Origin: Candidatus Latescibacterota bacterium | GTDB taxonomy: Bacteria > Latescibacterota > UBA2968 > UBA8231 | Assembly (NCBI GenBank): GCA_022826515.1 | Contig: JAJDUT010000060.1 | Span: forward strand, 80,260-144,259 | Direction: 5' to 3' | DNA length: 64,000 bases | Shown here: positions 24,820 to 34,129 of the stretch, one piece after another | How positions within the stretch are numbered: position 1 is the first letter of the stretch | Layout of the letters: every line of letters begins with the position of its first letter | Translations under genes and position numbers: made by a program | Notes under the pieces: generated by a model | What the model saw: the letters and a program-made list of their open reading frames with translations, nothing else | Database searches by the model: none | Told to the model about the DNA's origin: nothing

Positions 24820-26343
24820 ATGCTCCGTTCGCCCGTGGGTCGCATCGCCGTACTCGTCCTCCTCTCAATCGGAGGATGCGGCGAAGTGCGGCAAGAGCCG
24901 CGAGCGGACGATCCTCTGCTCGCAGTGGGAAGGGCCTATTTGGATCAGGGCGAGTACGACCAAGCTGCGGCCGTGTACCAAGAGGCCGTGAGCCGCGATT
25001 CGCTGTCCCGCGACGCGCACTTCTACTTAGGCTTGGCACATTTGCAGCGCAAGAGCACGGCCGCGGCTGAGCACTTTGCGCGGGCCATTGCGCTGGATTC
25101 GACGTACATTCCCTCCTATCACAACTTGGCCATCGCCCACCTCGAAGCAGGCCGCTATCCGCAGGCCGTAGAGGCGGCAGAGACCGCGCTGCGCTTCGAT
25201 CCTCAATCGCCTAGCTCGTATCGCTTGTTGGCGTTCTTGCACAAGGAGCAGGGGCAATACGAGCACGCCGAAGAGGCCCTGCTGAGGGCGCTTTACATCG
25301 CGCCAAAAGACGTGGAAGCGCGGCAGGCCCTAGCGTTGCTCTACGGCCAGCAGGGCCGCAATGCGCGCGCGGAAGAGGTTTTGGTGGAAGCGGCTGAGTT
25401 GGCACCAAAGCGCAAGGAAATCTGGCGGGACATGGGACGGCTCTACCTGAACGAGAAGCGGTACGACGAAGCAGCGCAGGCGCTCAACCGGGCCGTGGCG
25501 CTCGACGCCAACTACGGCGAGGCGTACCACGACTTGGCGAATTTGTACTCGGCCCAAGGCCGCTACGACGAAGCCGAAGCCATGCTCGCGCGCCTAGAGG
25601 GCCTGCTCGACTTGTCAGAGCGGGAAGAGACTCTGGAAAAGGTGCTGGAGAGAGAGCCTAGCGATGTGGAGGCGCGGGTGGCGCTGGGCCGAGCGCAGAT
25701 GCGCTTGGGGCAATACGCCGATGCGCTGAGCACGTACAAGGAAGTGCTCAGCCGCGCGCCCGAGCACGTTGACGCGCTGGCCGCGGTGGTGCAAATCCAC
25801 CTGCGGCAGGGCGATGTCGAGCGCGCCGCGCACTTGGCCGGCAAAATCGCGGCGCACGAGCCGCGTGGGCGGCGCGCGCCTGAAGCGCACTTTACCATGG
25901 GCTTTGCCCACGCGCAAAAGCAGCGTTGGGCCGAGGCCGAGGCCGCGTTTTTCCGCGCCTTGGACATCGACGCCTGCTACGCCAAGGCGCACAATGCCTT
26001 GGGCAATGTGTATGCCCTGCAGGGCGCCTTGGAAAAAGCCATCAGTGCCTATCGGGCCGCCCTTGCCTGCGACGCCGAGCTGCGCGATGCGTACTATGGA
26101 TTGGGCATGGCCTTGGCCCGGCGCGAGTCCTTGGCGGAGGCCATTGCCCAGTTTGAGGAGGTCGTGCGGCTCGATTCCACTCATGCGCGCTCCCACTACG
26201 CGCTGGGCCAAGCCTACGAGAAACAGGGAGAGGCCGCGGCGGCGCGCCTCGCGTACGGGGCCTTCGTCCGGCACTGGCGCGGCGACGAGAAGGTGCTAGC
26301 GGCGGCTCAGAGCCGCATTGAGCATTTGCGAACACTTCAGTAG
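24820..26343 (+). CDS. TPR-repeat lipoprotein
   Basis: 507 residues with a lipobox LLSIGGC after a short signal sequence. From residue 35 on the protein is built of about 12 tetratricopeptide units (AYLDQGEYDQAAAVYQEAVS, YLNEKRYDEAAQALNRAVAL, NVYALQGALEKAISAYRAAL, GMALARRESLAEAIAQFEEV and so on). TPR lipoproteins act as scaffolds on the periplasmic face of the outer membrane. It lies 120 bases before the CBM9-like gene and may belong to the same envelope locus, although a weak terminator-like sequence and an AT-rich stretch separate them. Confidence 0.85.
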   Translation: MLRSPVGRIAVLVLLSIGGCGEVRQEPRADDPLLAVGRAYLDQGEYDQAAAVYQEAVSRDSLSRDAHFYLGLAHLQRKSTAAAEHFARAIALDSTYIPSYHNLAIAHLEAGRYPQAVEAAETALRFDPQSPSSYRLLAFLHKEQGQYEHAEEALLRALYIAPKDVEARQALALLYGQQGRNARAEEVLVEAAELAPKRKEIWRDMGRLYLNEKRYDEAAQALNRAVALDANYGEAYHDLANLYSAQGRYDEAEAMLARLEGLLDLSEREETLEKVLEREPSDVEARVALGRAQMRLGQYADALSTYKEVLSRAPEHVDALAAVVQIHLRQGDVERAAHLAGKIAAHEPRGRRAPEAHFTMGFAHAQKQRWAEAEAAFFRALDIDACYAKAHNALGNVYALQGALEKAISAYRAALACDAELRDAYYGLGMALARRESLAEAIAQFEEVVRLDSTHARSHYALGQAYEKQGEAAAARLAYGAFVRHWRGDEKVLAAAQSRIEHLRTLQ

Positions 26344-26463
26344 ATTACAACCCCACAGAGAAAGGAGGTCGTTATCAAAATAAGTGCAGTGCAACGAAAA
26401 CATTTTAATTATATTCATGCCCCACTGTAGCGGGCGTTTTAACTAAAACCAAGGAGGATGATT

Positions 26464-27408
26464 TTGAAAAAAATCACTGTTTTGCTCGCACTGGCCCTGT
26501 GCGTGGGCGTCGTCGCTCCGGCTACGGCGCACGTGCCCGAGGGCGCTGTGCGCACGGCTTTCCAGTGGCCGGCGGGCCTTGAGCCAACGCTGGACGGCGA
26601 TCTGTCCGAATGGTCGATCGTGCCCGAGGACTATTTGATTTCCTTTGCCGATCACACCGCGTTCAACGGCGAAAAGCCGGCCGATTTCGGCGACTTGAAC
26701 TTCCGCACTATCGTCGGCTGGAGCGAATCGACCAACAGCCTCTATTTCATGATGGAGCGCTTTGACGACTTCTACGATCGCGACGCCCAAGGCGGCGTGG
26801 CCGGCGGCGACGATAGCTGGGAAATGCACGTCGATGGCGACCACAGCGGCGATCAGATGCGCTTCGGCACTGCCGACATAGAGAACGAGGAAGAGCGCGC
26901 CTTGGCCCAAGGCCGCTGGTCGCAGTCCTACCACACCCGCTTCCCGAATCTCGGCCCCGACGGCCAGGAGAGCTGGTCGTGGTTTTGGATGACCCAAGCG
27001 CAGTGGCACGACGAGCTGCCCTACGCCGACCACGGCTTCCGCTTAGACGGCGAAATCGGCGGCGGCGAGGCCACGGCCTTTATCGAGGTGCGGCGCCAAT
27101 CTTGGGACGACTTTCTCTTCAACGACCCGGAAGGCAGCGTCATCCACGACTACAACGAGGGCGAGATCACCGGCTTGGGCTGGGCGGTCTTCGACAGCGA
27201 TGTAGCCGGTGCTGACGGCGGCGTTGGCCAAGATGCCGAGCACTCTGGCCAGTGGTCTCTGTCGGGCGCTAGCGACGTGTGGAAAACCACGGCTTCGGCC
27301 ACGGATTTCCTGCTGGCACCCGTTGATCCGCGCGTCGATTTCAGTGCGATCGAGAGCGCGGTCGAGGCGAATAGCTGGGGTCGCATCAAGTCCGCTTTCG
27401 TCCAGTAA
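26464..27408 (+). CDS. Secreted CBM9-like (carbohydrate-binding fold) protein, first gene of the envelope cluster
   Basis: The TTG at 26464 is preferred as start. An AGGAGG at 26452-26457 directly abuts an in-frame ATG at 26458 (no spacing), but lies 6 bases before the TTG, giving MKKITVLLALALCVGVV as a clean signal peptide. The 314-residue product has the CBM9/DOMON-like beginning (AGLEPTLDGDLSEWSIVPEDY), then FRTIVGWSESTNSLYFMME and WEMHVDGDHSGDQ. This fold binds sugars or heme and often sits in secreted enzymes. No catalytic domain is visible. A strong hairpin follows the gene, so this first gene may be expressed at higher level than those downstream. Confidence 0.78.
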   Translation: MKKITVLLALALCVGVVAPATAHVPEGAVRTAFQWPAGLEPTLDGDLSEWSIVPEDYLISFADHTAFNGEKPADFGDLNFRTIVGWSESTNSLYFMMERFDDFYDRDAQGGVAGGDDSWEMHVDGDHSGDQMRFGTADIENEEERALAQGRWSQSYHTRFPNLGPDGQESWSWFWMTQAQWHDELPYADHGFRLDGEIGGGEATAFIEVRRQSWDDFLFNDPEGSVIHDYNEGEITGLGWAVFDSDVAGADGGVGQDAEHSGQWSLSGASDVWKTTASATDFLLAPVDPRVDFSAIESAVEANSWGRIKSAFVQ

Positions 27409-27438
27409 GCGGGCAGTTTTTAGGATGCAAGAACGAGG

Positions 27439-27471
27439 GGGGATGGGCTAGTCCCATCCCCTCTTCTTCTT
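27439..27471 (+). terminator. Intrinsic terminator or attenuator after the CBM9-like gene
   Basis: GGGGATGGG at 27439-27447 pairs with CCCATCCCC at 27453-27461 around a 5-base loop, followed by the T-rich stretch TCTTCTTCTT. It lies 31 bases after the CBM9-like stop and 13 bases before the next start. Partial read-through would let the long downstream run be expressed at a lower level from the same promoter. Confidence 0.65.
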
Positions 27472-27483
27472 GGAGGTGCCATT

Positions 27484-29433
27484 GTGAAAAAATTGCAGCG
27501 CACGACATGGCTTATAGCGACCCTGTTGGCTTTGCTCGGCGTCCAGCCAAGCGCGGCCTTGGTCGTCTATCGCATCGGCGGCGAGAGTCTGCCGCCTCCG
27601 GCCGAAGTGGAGGCCGGTGCCGAGTTCCGCCAGTTGAGCTGGGCCGACTTAGATAGAGATCTCGGCGGCGAGAGCTTTGGGCTCGCACTCACTGAGCAGA
27701 TCACGCCGTTTTTCTACAACGCAAGCGATAATATGGCGACGACCTTGAGCGGGGTCAGCGGCAATTTTCAGCACGGCGCGTACAATGGTTTTGAAGATGT
27801 CGGCGACGAGCTGAGCTTGGTGATCGACGGGGACCTAGCGACGTTTTTCTTGGAGACCCGTCCGCGGGAACACGCCCATACCTTCCGCGGCACGGCTCTT
27901 TTCTTTGATCTCGGTGGCGACTTTGCCACGCGGTTGGTCCGCTTCGTCCCAAAGGTGGGCAGCGAGCGTTCGGTCGCCCACGTCATCGTCGCCGCGCAGA
28001 CCGAGGCCGGGGGCGGCATTGATCAGATTGAATTCGTTGGAGCGAGTGCGCTCAATCGGTCGATGAGGGAAGCTAAGCAAAAAAAAGGCATTGAGCTAAA
28101 GGTGATCGCGGAAATCTTGGAAAACAAAAATCCGCAGCTCGACATTGAGCTAGACGGGACGCCGATCCGCTATTTGATGATCCACGTGATGCCCCAAGAT
28201 AAGATATGGGACCTGGCTGAGTTGGAGGTGTACGGCGGCGGTTTCCAAGGCTCGGCCTCGTACCAGTCCAATGTTCTCGATATAGGCGAATTCGCCAATT
28301 TGGGCTGGGTGCGCTGGGGAGGGCGGCAGGACGAGGGGGCGCAAGTGGAGATCCGCTCCCGCGCCGGCGGCGACGAGACGCCGCTGGTGTACTGGCGCAA
28401 TACCTTCCGCGGCGACGAGCAGGTGCCCTTTGGCGAGGACGGCAAGCTGCTGACCCGCAAAACCTATGGCCGCTTGGGGCCGATTATGCGCGGGGCCATC
28501 ACCGACGACACCGCCCAATGGGAGCTGTGGTCGTCGCCGTACGAATTCGCCGACAGCGCGGGCGTGGCGCTGCGGGCGACGCGCTCCCACCGCTACGTGC
28601 AGTTCAGGATAGCATTCAGCTCCTTCGGCCAAGCCGGCGGACAGCTCGGCTATCTTGAATTCGCGGTTTCCCCGCGCTTGGTGACCAGCTTAGTCGGCGA
28701 GATCGATCCTTGGCAAGCGGCCGTGGCTGAGGAACGCACGTTTACCTATGCAGTGCGCCCGACGATTGAACCCGGCGACCAAGGATTTGACGGTTTGGAC
28801 CTGCGCTTGGTCGGCGGCCGGATCGTCGGCGTGGAGGCCGTGCGCCTCAGCGGTGAACCTGTGGCGGATTTTAGCGCCGTGGCCGAAGAGGCCGGCGTAG
28901 TCTTGGGTTTCCCGCGGCTAGATGTCGAGCGCAGCGGCGAGCTGCTCGAAGTGGATGTGCGCGCGGAAATTTTCCGCTTTGGCGCAATTTTTGAAGGCCG
29001 GGTGATCGACAGCACCGTGCCGGGGGAGATCGGACAGCTCGTGGCCGCTGGCGAGGCCAACGAGTTGGTAGATGGCAACCAACTTTTGGTGCAGGCGAGG
29101 ACCCTAGACGATAAGGTTTTAGGAGCTGTGTCGCTGAGCACCGAGGCGTTTACGCCCAACGGCGACCAGATCAACGACCAAGTGGAGATTGCCTACGAGC
29201 TGCTCAAGGTGACCGAGCCGGTGCCGGTGGAGGTGCTGGTGCGGGATTTGAGCGGCCGCTTGGTGCGGCGCGTGCATGCAGACGCCGATGGCGCGGGCCG
29301 ACATCCGCATCAATGGGACGGGCGGGACGAGGCCGGCCAGCAGGTGGCCCCCGGTCTGTACATCTGCCAAGTCGAGGTCGAGAGCGGTGGGCAGCGCCAA
29401 GTGCAAATGCGGCCCATTGCCGTCGCCTATTGA
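27484..29433 (+). CDS. Tandem paralogue A1: discoidin-like secreted protein with C-terminal FlgD-Ig/T9SS-like domain
   Basis: 649 residues starting at GTG with GGAGG upstream, and a signal peptide (MKKLQRTTWLIATLLALLGV). Residues 90-250 look like an F5/8-type C domain (LSLVIDGDLATFFLET, LFFDLGGDFATRLVRFVPK, AELEVYGGGF). A middle beta-rich part has SNVLDIGEFANLGWVRWGG and LVGEIDPWQAAVAEERTFTY. Residues 556-649 form the FlgD-like Ig domain (FTPNGDQINDQVEIAYELLK, VRDLSGRLVRRV, APGLYICQVEVE), ending IAVAY. The same architecture recurs in the next two genes. It is probably exported and surface-attached. Confidence 0.8.
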   Translation: MKKLQRTTWLIATLLALLGVQPSAALVVYRIGGESLPPPAEVEAGAEFRQLSWADLDRDLGGESFGLALTEQITPFFYNASDNMATTLSGVSGNFQHGAYNGFEDVGDELSLVIDGDLATFFLETRPREHAHTFRGTALFFDLGGDFATRLVRFVPKVGSERSVAHVIVAAQTEAGGGIDQIEFVGASALNRSMREAKQKKGIELKVIAEILENKNPQLDIELDGTPIRYLMIHVMPQDKIWDLAELEVYGGGFQGSASYQSNVLDIGEFANLGWVRWGGRQDEGAQVEIRSRAGGDETPLVYWRNTFRGDEQVPFGEDGKLLTRKTYGRLGPIMRGAITDDTAQWELWSSPYEFADSAGVALRATRSHRYVQFRIAFSSFGQAGGQLGYLEFAVSPRLVTSLVGEIDPWQAAVAEERTFTYAVRPTIEPGDQGFDGLDLRLVGGRIVGVEAVRLSGEPVADFSAVAEEAGVVLGFPRLDVERSGELLEVDVRAEIFRFGAIFEGRVIDSTVPGEIGQLVAAGEANELVDGNQLLVQARTLDDKVLGAVSLSTEAFTPNGDQINDQVEIAYELLKVTEPVPVEVLVRDLSGRLVRRVHADADGAGRHPHQWDGRDEAGQQVAPGLYICQVEVESGGQRQVQMRPIAVAY

Positions 29434-29445
29434 GGAGCAGGGGCC

Positions 29446-31938
29446 ATGTTGAATGCTGCGTTGTTACTGAGTGTGTTGGGCGTTGTCGCCGCCTATGGAC
29501 AGGGCCATACCATCGCCGGGAACAGGGTCGTCGTCGAGCGGCAGGCGCACTGGCAGCAGTGGACTTTTCCAGCCGGCACGCTCGACATCGACGAAACCGG
29601 GGGCGTGCGTCCTCACTTTGTGCCCAAGAACATACTGGCAACGTCAGACATCGCGGCGTTTATCAAGCGCGGCAAGGGCTCGGAGGACGCGACCCTGCGC
29701 GACGCCCTCAGCGCGGGCACTCGAGCCGCGGATTTGGCCCACCTTCTCGACGGGGACTTGAGCACCTATTGGGAACCCGATCCGGCAAGTCCGCTGCGCC
29801 AATGGTGGTTCGAGGTCGATTTGGGGCGGCTGGTAGCGGCCACCCACATCCGGCTCAACTTCGTCGGCGAGGAGCTAGGCGACCCCTTCCTGCAATTCGT
29901 GGTTTTGACCTCGGATGGAGCCGAGGTCACAAAAGGTCAGCGCAGATTCAACCAAGTATTTCGCACCTTGAAGTCGAACAAGGACCAGCGAGAATTTGAA
30001 ATCGAGTTGGACCCCACGCGCTTTGACCGAGAGGGGCGCATGGTGAGCGACTACATCCGCTTCGTGCGCGTGACGATCACCGACACGGATAGCACGCGAG
30101 CCGCCGAGGTGTCGGCTGAACAATACGACCAGCTAGCGGCCGCGGATCAAGGCGCAGTGGATTTTTACAAAAAGGCTGGCGCGGGCCAAGTGCAGGTGAG
30201 CGAGGCCACGTACGAAGTGGTTGATTCCGCGTTGCGCGGTGAAATCCGCCGCTACCGCCGCGAGCGGCCACGGCTGGCCGAGTTAGAGGTCCAGACGCTC
30301 GGGGAAAACATCTCGCTGGGCTTGGTGGAGCGCAGAGGCGTCGCACTGCTCACCTTCTTGGACAACGCGCCCGCGACGGCCTTCTTCGACGGCATCTTCG
30401 AGACGTCCTTGGCCTTTACCAGCACCGACGAGATACGGGAATTATTCTTCGATTTAGGCTCTTCCTTCTGGATTGACCGGCACCAGATTTACTACGACCG
30501 CCAGCGCAGCCGCTTCCCCAATTACGACTTGCAGACTTCGGATGGCTCACTGGCCGCGGACGGCTCGTTGGTGTGGACGACGCAGGCCGCACGGCGCAAT
30601 CGCGCCACGTCTGGCCACTATACCGGAGATGTGTACGACGTGGATACGTTCGCGCCGACGCGGACGCGCTATGCGCGGATTTTGTTCTGGGGAGGCGGTC
30701 AGTTCAAGCCGCGCGAAGTGCAGTTCTACGGAGAGGGTTTCCAGCCGGAAGTCGAGTTGGTTTCGCCGCTCATCCGCCTGGGCAGCTCGAAAAACTTGGT
30801 CTCGATTGAGTGGGATGGAGACACCGACTTGGGGACCTTCATCGAAATTCAGACGCGCACAGGCAGCGAGTTGGTCGAAGAGTATCGCTACTTCAACAGC
30901 GGCGGTGCCGAAGTGTCGGCCGAGGCATACGCTGGCTTGGGCTTTTTCAGCAAGGGGCCGGTCGACACGACGGAAGTCCCCGGAGGCGACTGGAGCGCGT
31001 GGAGCTTGCCCTACGAGACGTCGGGCGCGGCGATCACTTCTCCGAGCCCGCGCCAATTTCTGGAGCTCAAGGCCCGCTTGGTCTCGGACGACCCACACCG
31101 CGCGGCCGAGCTGCGCTCCATTCAGCTCAACTTCGTCGAGCCGCTGGCCAACCAGCTTTTAGGCGAGATCGAACCCGGCGTCGTAGGCGCGTTGGGCAAG
31201 GAGCAGGAGCTTTCGCTTTTCATCAAACCAAGGTTCGCTGCTCAGAGCGCGGGGTTTGACGAGGTGCAGATAAGGGCACCGGACAACATGGTACTGGAGT
31301 TCCGCGGCCTGCGGCTGGGACGCGAGGTCCAATGGGACAGCGCGGAACTGGTGTCCTCAGCAGAAGTAGTGGCGACCGCCCCGGACTCTTTGTGGGTGCG
31401 GTTGAGCGAAGTCGTCGCCCCGTCCGCCGCCGATCTGATTGAGGTGCAATTCGCCACCGCCCTCTACTTGCCCGGTGCCGTGTTCAAGGCGTCGTTGGGA
31501 CATTCAGCCCTTGAGAACTCTTGGCAGCGGGTTGATCCAGCGGATGCAACGGAGTTGGCGACCGGGCAGGGGATGCTGTTGGTCGGCCCAGAAGGCGGCC
31601 GCCACGTGCTGGGAGACCTGAGCATTGGCAGTGGGGTCGCGACGCCGAATGGAGATGGGATCAACGACGAGTTGGCGTTATCATTCGCGGTCACCAAGCT
31701 GACTGGCACCCAGCCGCTCCACGTGCGGATTTACGACCTAGCCGGCCGACTGATGCGGCACTGGCAGGAGACGCGGCCCTTGATCAGCGGCGAGTACGCC
31801 CTGCGCTGGTCGTGCGAGGATCAATCCGGCGCACTGGTCGCTCCCGGACTGTATTTGCTAGAGGTAGAAGTGGTGCCCAACGACGACTCGCGCGTGGAGC
31901 GCACCGCGCGGCACCGCCTCGTTCACGTGGTGTATTGA
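29446..31938 (+). CDS. Tandem paralogue A2: discoidin-like secreted protein with FlgD-Ig-like C-terminus
   Basis: 830 residues with a short signal peptide (MLNAALLLSVLGVVAAYGQG). It follows A1 after 12 bases. Two discoidin-like segments are visible: AHLLDGDLSTYWEPDP with WFEVDLGRLVAATHIRLNF, and a later one with LFFDLGSSFWIDRHQIYYD and REVQFYGEGF. The middle contains SPLIRLGSSKNLVSIEWDGD and LLGEIEPGVVGALGKEQELS, aligned with the same places in A1 and A3. The C-terminal domain (from about residue 731, VATPNGDGINDELALSF, IYDLAGRLMRHW, APGLYLLEVEV) ends LVHVVY. It is longer than A1 because of the second discoidin-like part. Confidence 0.8.
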   Translation: MLNAALLLSVLGVVAAYGQGHTIAGNRVVVERQAHWQQWTFPAGTLDIDETGGVRPHFVPKNILATSDIAAFIKRGKGSEDATLRDALSAGTRAADLAHLLDGDLSTYWEPDPASPLRQWWFEVDLGRLVAATHIRLNFVGEELGDPFLQFVVLTSDGAEVTKGQRRFNQVFRTLKSNKDQREFEIELDPTRFDREGRMVSDYIRFVRVTITDTDSTRAAEVSAEQYDQLAAADQGAVDFYKKAGAGQVQVSEATYEVVDSALRGEIRRYRRERPRLAELEVQTLGENISLGLVERRGVALLTFLDNAPATAFFDGIFETSLAFTSTDEIRELFFDLGSSFWIDRHQIYYDRQRSRFPNYDLQTSDGSLAADGSLVWTTQAARRNRATSGHYTGDVYDVDTFAPTRTRYARILFWGGGQFKPREVQFYGEGFQPEVELVSPLIRLGSSKNLVSIEWDGDTDLGTFIEIQTRTGSELVEEYRYFNSGGAEVSAEAYAGLGFFSKGPVDTTEVPGGDWSAWSLPYETSGAAITSPSPRQFLELKARLVSDDPHRAAELRSIQLNFVEPLANQLLGEIEPGVVGALGKEQELSLFIKPRFAAQSAGFDEVQIRAPDNMVLEFRGLRLGREVQWDSAELVSSAEVVATAPDSLWVRLSEVVAPSAADLIEVQFATALYLPGAVFKASLGHSALENSWQRVDPADATELATGQGMLLVGPEGGRHVLGDLSIGSGVATPNGDGINDELALSFAVTKLTGTQPLHVRIYDLAGRLMRHWQETRPLISGEYALRWSCEDQSGALVAPGLYLLEVEVVPNDDSRVERTARHRLVHVVY

Positions 31939-31949
31939 GGGAGGTTGCG

Positions 31950-34115
31950 ATGTACTGGTTGCCGATCGCGCTGCTGTTGCTAGCGGCACTGCAAGGCACA
32001 GCCGAGACGCGGAGCATTGCCATCGGCGGCGCGAGCGGATCGTCTTGGCAAGACGGCGGCGGCCAGATACAGGCGATTTTCCCGACTGGGGCCAGAGCGG
32101 TTGAGAGCGGCAACACCCCGGGTGGCGTGATCGATTTCGATCCCGGGGACCGAGAGGGTTGGATTTTTCCGCAGAACGTCGTCGAGGGCACCAATCTAGC
32201 GCTCGGCCTACTCGGGCGCGGCGGCTCGGTCACCTCGCCGACGGTTCTCGAAGCGGGCATTGAGTCGCAGCTAGAGACGATGATCGACGGCGACGGCGAG
32301 ACGGCGTTGGAGCGCAAGAACGTGGCCGTCATTCGCGGCATGGCCATGGACTTCGACCTAGGCGCGCGCTTTGGCGTCAATCGCGTCCAATTCTTCCCGC
32401 GCAATGGCCACCCGGATTTTCCCGCCGACCCATTCCAAGAGGACTTCATCCGCGGCTACGAGCTGTTTTTCAACGACGGCAGCGAGGAGACCCAAGGCGC
32501 GGGCGGCCCCGAATGGCGTTCGTTTCGGTTGAATGCTGCCAACCAAGACGCGCTGGTCGATCTGAGCATTCCCCCGCAATTTGTGCGCTTCATCCGCTTG
32601 CAGTCGCGCACCAGCAACGGTTTTGAGATTGCCGAGTTCCGCGTCTTTGGCACCGGCTTCGTGCCCACGGCCGAATACATATCCAACATATTCGACCTCG
32701 GCCCAGATTTGGGCTTGTGGGGGACCATTCGCTGGGTGGAAGAAAGCGTCGGCCCGGCTGGTTTCGCCAACGCGCGCGTGCGCACCCGCACCGGCTTGGA
32801 CGACACCCCCTTAGTCTATACCCGGCGCTTCTTCTTTGAGGGAGTCCAAGTCGAGGTCCCGTGGCAAAAGAATGCTGCGGTTGCGACCGGGGACGGCGAG
32901 GTCAATCTCGACCAAGCCGACCTAGAAAGGGCGCGTGCGCTCTTTGGCGCGCTGCCGCTGGAGGAGCGCAACGCCATCTCACTGTCGTCGGATGACTACA
33001 AGGGCTTGGGTGCCGAGCGGGGCAATGTGGTCGCCGACCTAGACGCTTGGAGCCCGTGGTCCTCGCCCTACGAATTGGGGACCCAGTTGACCGAGGCAGA
33101 GATCGAGGACAGTCAATTGGGCGTGCCGATTGTCTCGCCCGGGCCGAGGCGCTACATCCAGTTCCGCATTGACTTTCTCAGCGAGGACTTGGAGGCAGCC
33201 ACAGGCATCGGCCCGCTGGCCTTCACGGTGGCCTCGCCGCCGCCGGCCGCGCAGATCCTCGGCGAGATCTTTCCGCGGCAGGTCGATTTGGGCGAGCCAG
33301 TGGATTTCGTCTATGCGGTGATGCCCACGTCCATTCGGCCCGGCGTAGATACGGGCTTTGACGGTTTTGAGATCGCCACGCCGGTGCGAGTAGAGGTCAT
33401 TGAGTCCGTCGAAATTGTCGATGCCGATGGGCAGGTTGAGGCCGTGGACTTTTCAATGGCCGATCTTGCCGCGCTGCCAGCTACGGACGAGACCGGACGC
33501 TTTGCCATTGAGTCGGTCGATGCGCGCCGCTTTCGCGTGCGCTTTCCCCTCATTGCCGAAAGCGAGTTGGTGACCGGGCGGACGGCCCAGCTCAAAATTC
33601 GCTTTCGCAGCCGCGTGTTGCGCTACGGCACCAAGTTCGCCGGTTTTGCCTTCAACAGCGCCGAGGGAGATGTGGGGCAGGAGGTCGTCGCTGGCAACGT
33701 GGCCGCATTGGCTCCCGGCGACGACGATATTGTGGCGGTTGGCACGGAGACAAGCCGGGGCCTTTCGGTTGATGTGCCGCTAGCTGGCGGCAGCGCCTTG
33801 CTGATCAACGTGCGCGCCGACCCCCGTCCCTTCAGCCCCAACGGCGATGGAATCAACGATGCGACGCACGTGTACTACGATCTGAGCCGTTTGGTCAGCC
33901 CGGCCCCAGTTGATGTAGAAATCGTCGATTTGGCCGGACGCCGGGTGCGCCAGCTATTTTCCGGCCTCCAGGGCGGCGGTTCGTACGCCATGCCTTGGGA
34001 CGGCGCGGATGCGAACGGGGCCGCGCTGCCGCCGGGTATTTACTTAGTGAGCGTAACGCTAGCCAGCGATACAGGCGGCGAAAGCGCGGTTAGAGCTGTC
34101 GAATTAGTGTACTGA
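31950..34115 (+). CDS. Tandem paralogue A3: discoidin-like secreted protein with FlgD-Ig-like C-terminus
   Basis: The ATG at 31950 (MYWLPIALLLLAALQGTAE) gives a signal peptide and lies 11 bases after the A2 stop with GGGAGG upstream. The frame is open 138 bases further, but that part codes for Arg-rich nonsense over the A2 gene. The product has 721 residues. It has a discoidin-like part (ETMIDGDGETALE, AMDFDLGARFGVNRVQFFPR, IAEFRVFGTGF), a middle with SNIFDLGPDLGLWGTIRWV and ILGEIFPRQVDLGEPVDFVY, and the C-terminal domain from residue 628 (FSPNGDGINDATHVYYDL, VDLAGRRVRQL, PPGIYLVSVTL), ending VELVY. Confidence 0.8.
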   Translation: MYWLPIALLLLAALQGTAETRSIAIGGASGSSWQDGGGQIQAIFPTGARAVESGNTPGGVIDFDPGDREGWIFPQNVVEGTNLALGLLGRGGSVTSPTVLEAGIESQLETMIDGDGETALERKNVAVIRGMAMDFDLGARFGVNRVQFFPRNGHPDFPADPFQEDFIRGYELFFNDGSEETQGAGGPEWRSFRLNAANQDALVDLSIPPQFVRFIRLQSRTSNGFEIAEFRVFGTGFVPTAEYISNIFDLGPDLGLWGTIRWVEESVGPAGFANARVRTRTGLDDTPLVYTRRFFFEGVQVEVPWQKNAAVATGDGEVNLDQADLERARALFGALPLEERNAISLSSDDYKGLGAERGNVVADLDAWSPWSSPYELGTQLTEAEIEDSQLGVPIVSPGPRRYIQFRIDFLSEDLEAATGIGPLAFTVASPPPAAQILGEIFPRQVDLGEPVDFVYAVMPTSIRPGVDTGFDGFEIATPVRVEVIESVEIVDADGQVEAVDFSMADLAALPATDETGRFAIESVDARRFRVRFPLIAESELVTGRTAQLKIRFRSRVLRYGTKFAGFAFNSAEGDVGQEVVAGNVAALAPGDDDIVAVGTETSRGLSVDVPLAGGSALLINVRADPRPFSPNGDGINDATHVYYDLSRLVSPAPVDVEIVDLAGRRVRQLFSGLQGGGSYAMPWDGADANGAALPPGIYLVSVTLASDTGGESAVRAVELVY

Positions 34116-34129
34116 TTAGGGAGGGTCTA

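Noticed and set aside
26411..26445. Hairpin GCCC/GGGC after the TPR gene as terminator
   Set aside because: The stem is only four base pairs with a nine-base loop; too weak to call although GTTTT follows.
31812..31949. Upstream extension of the A3 gene
   Set aside because: It would add 46 Arg-rich residues over the A2 C-terminus and hide the signal peptide; the ATG at 31950 has a ribosome site.
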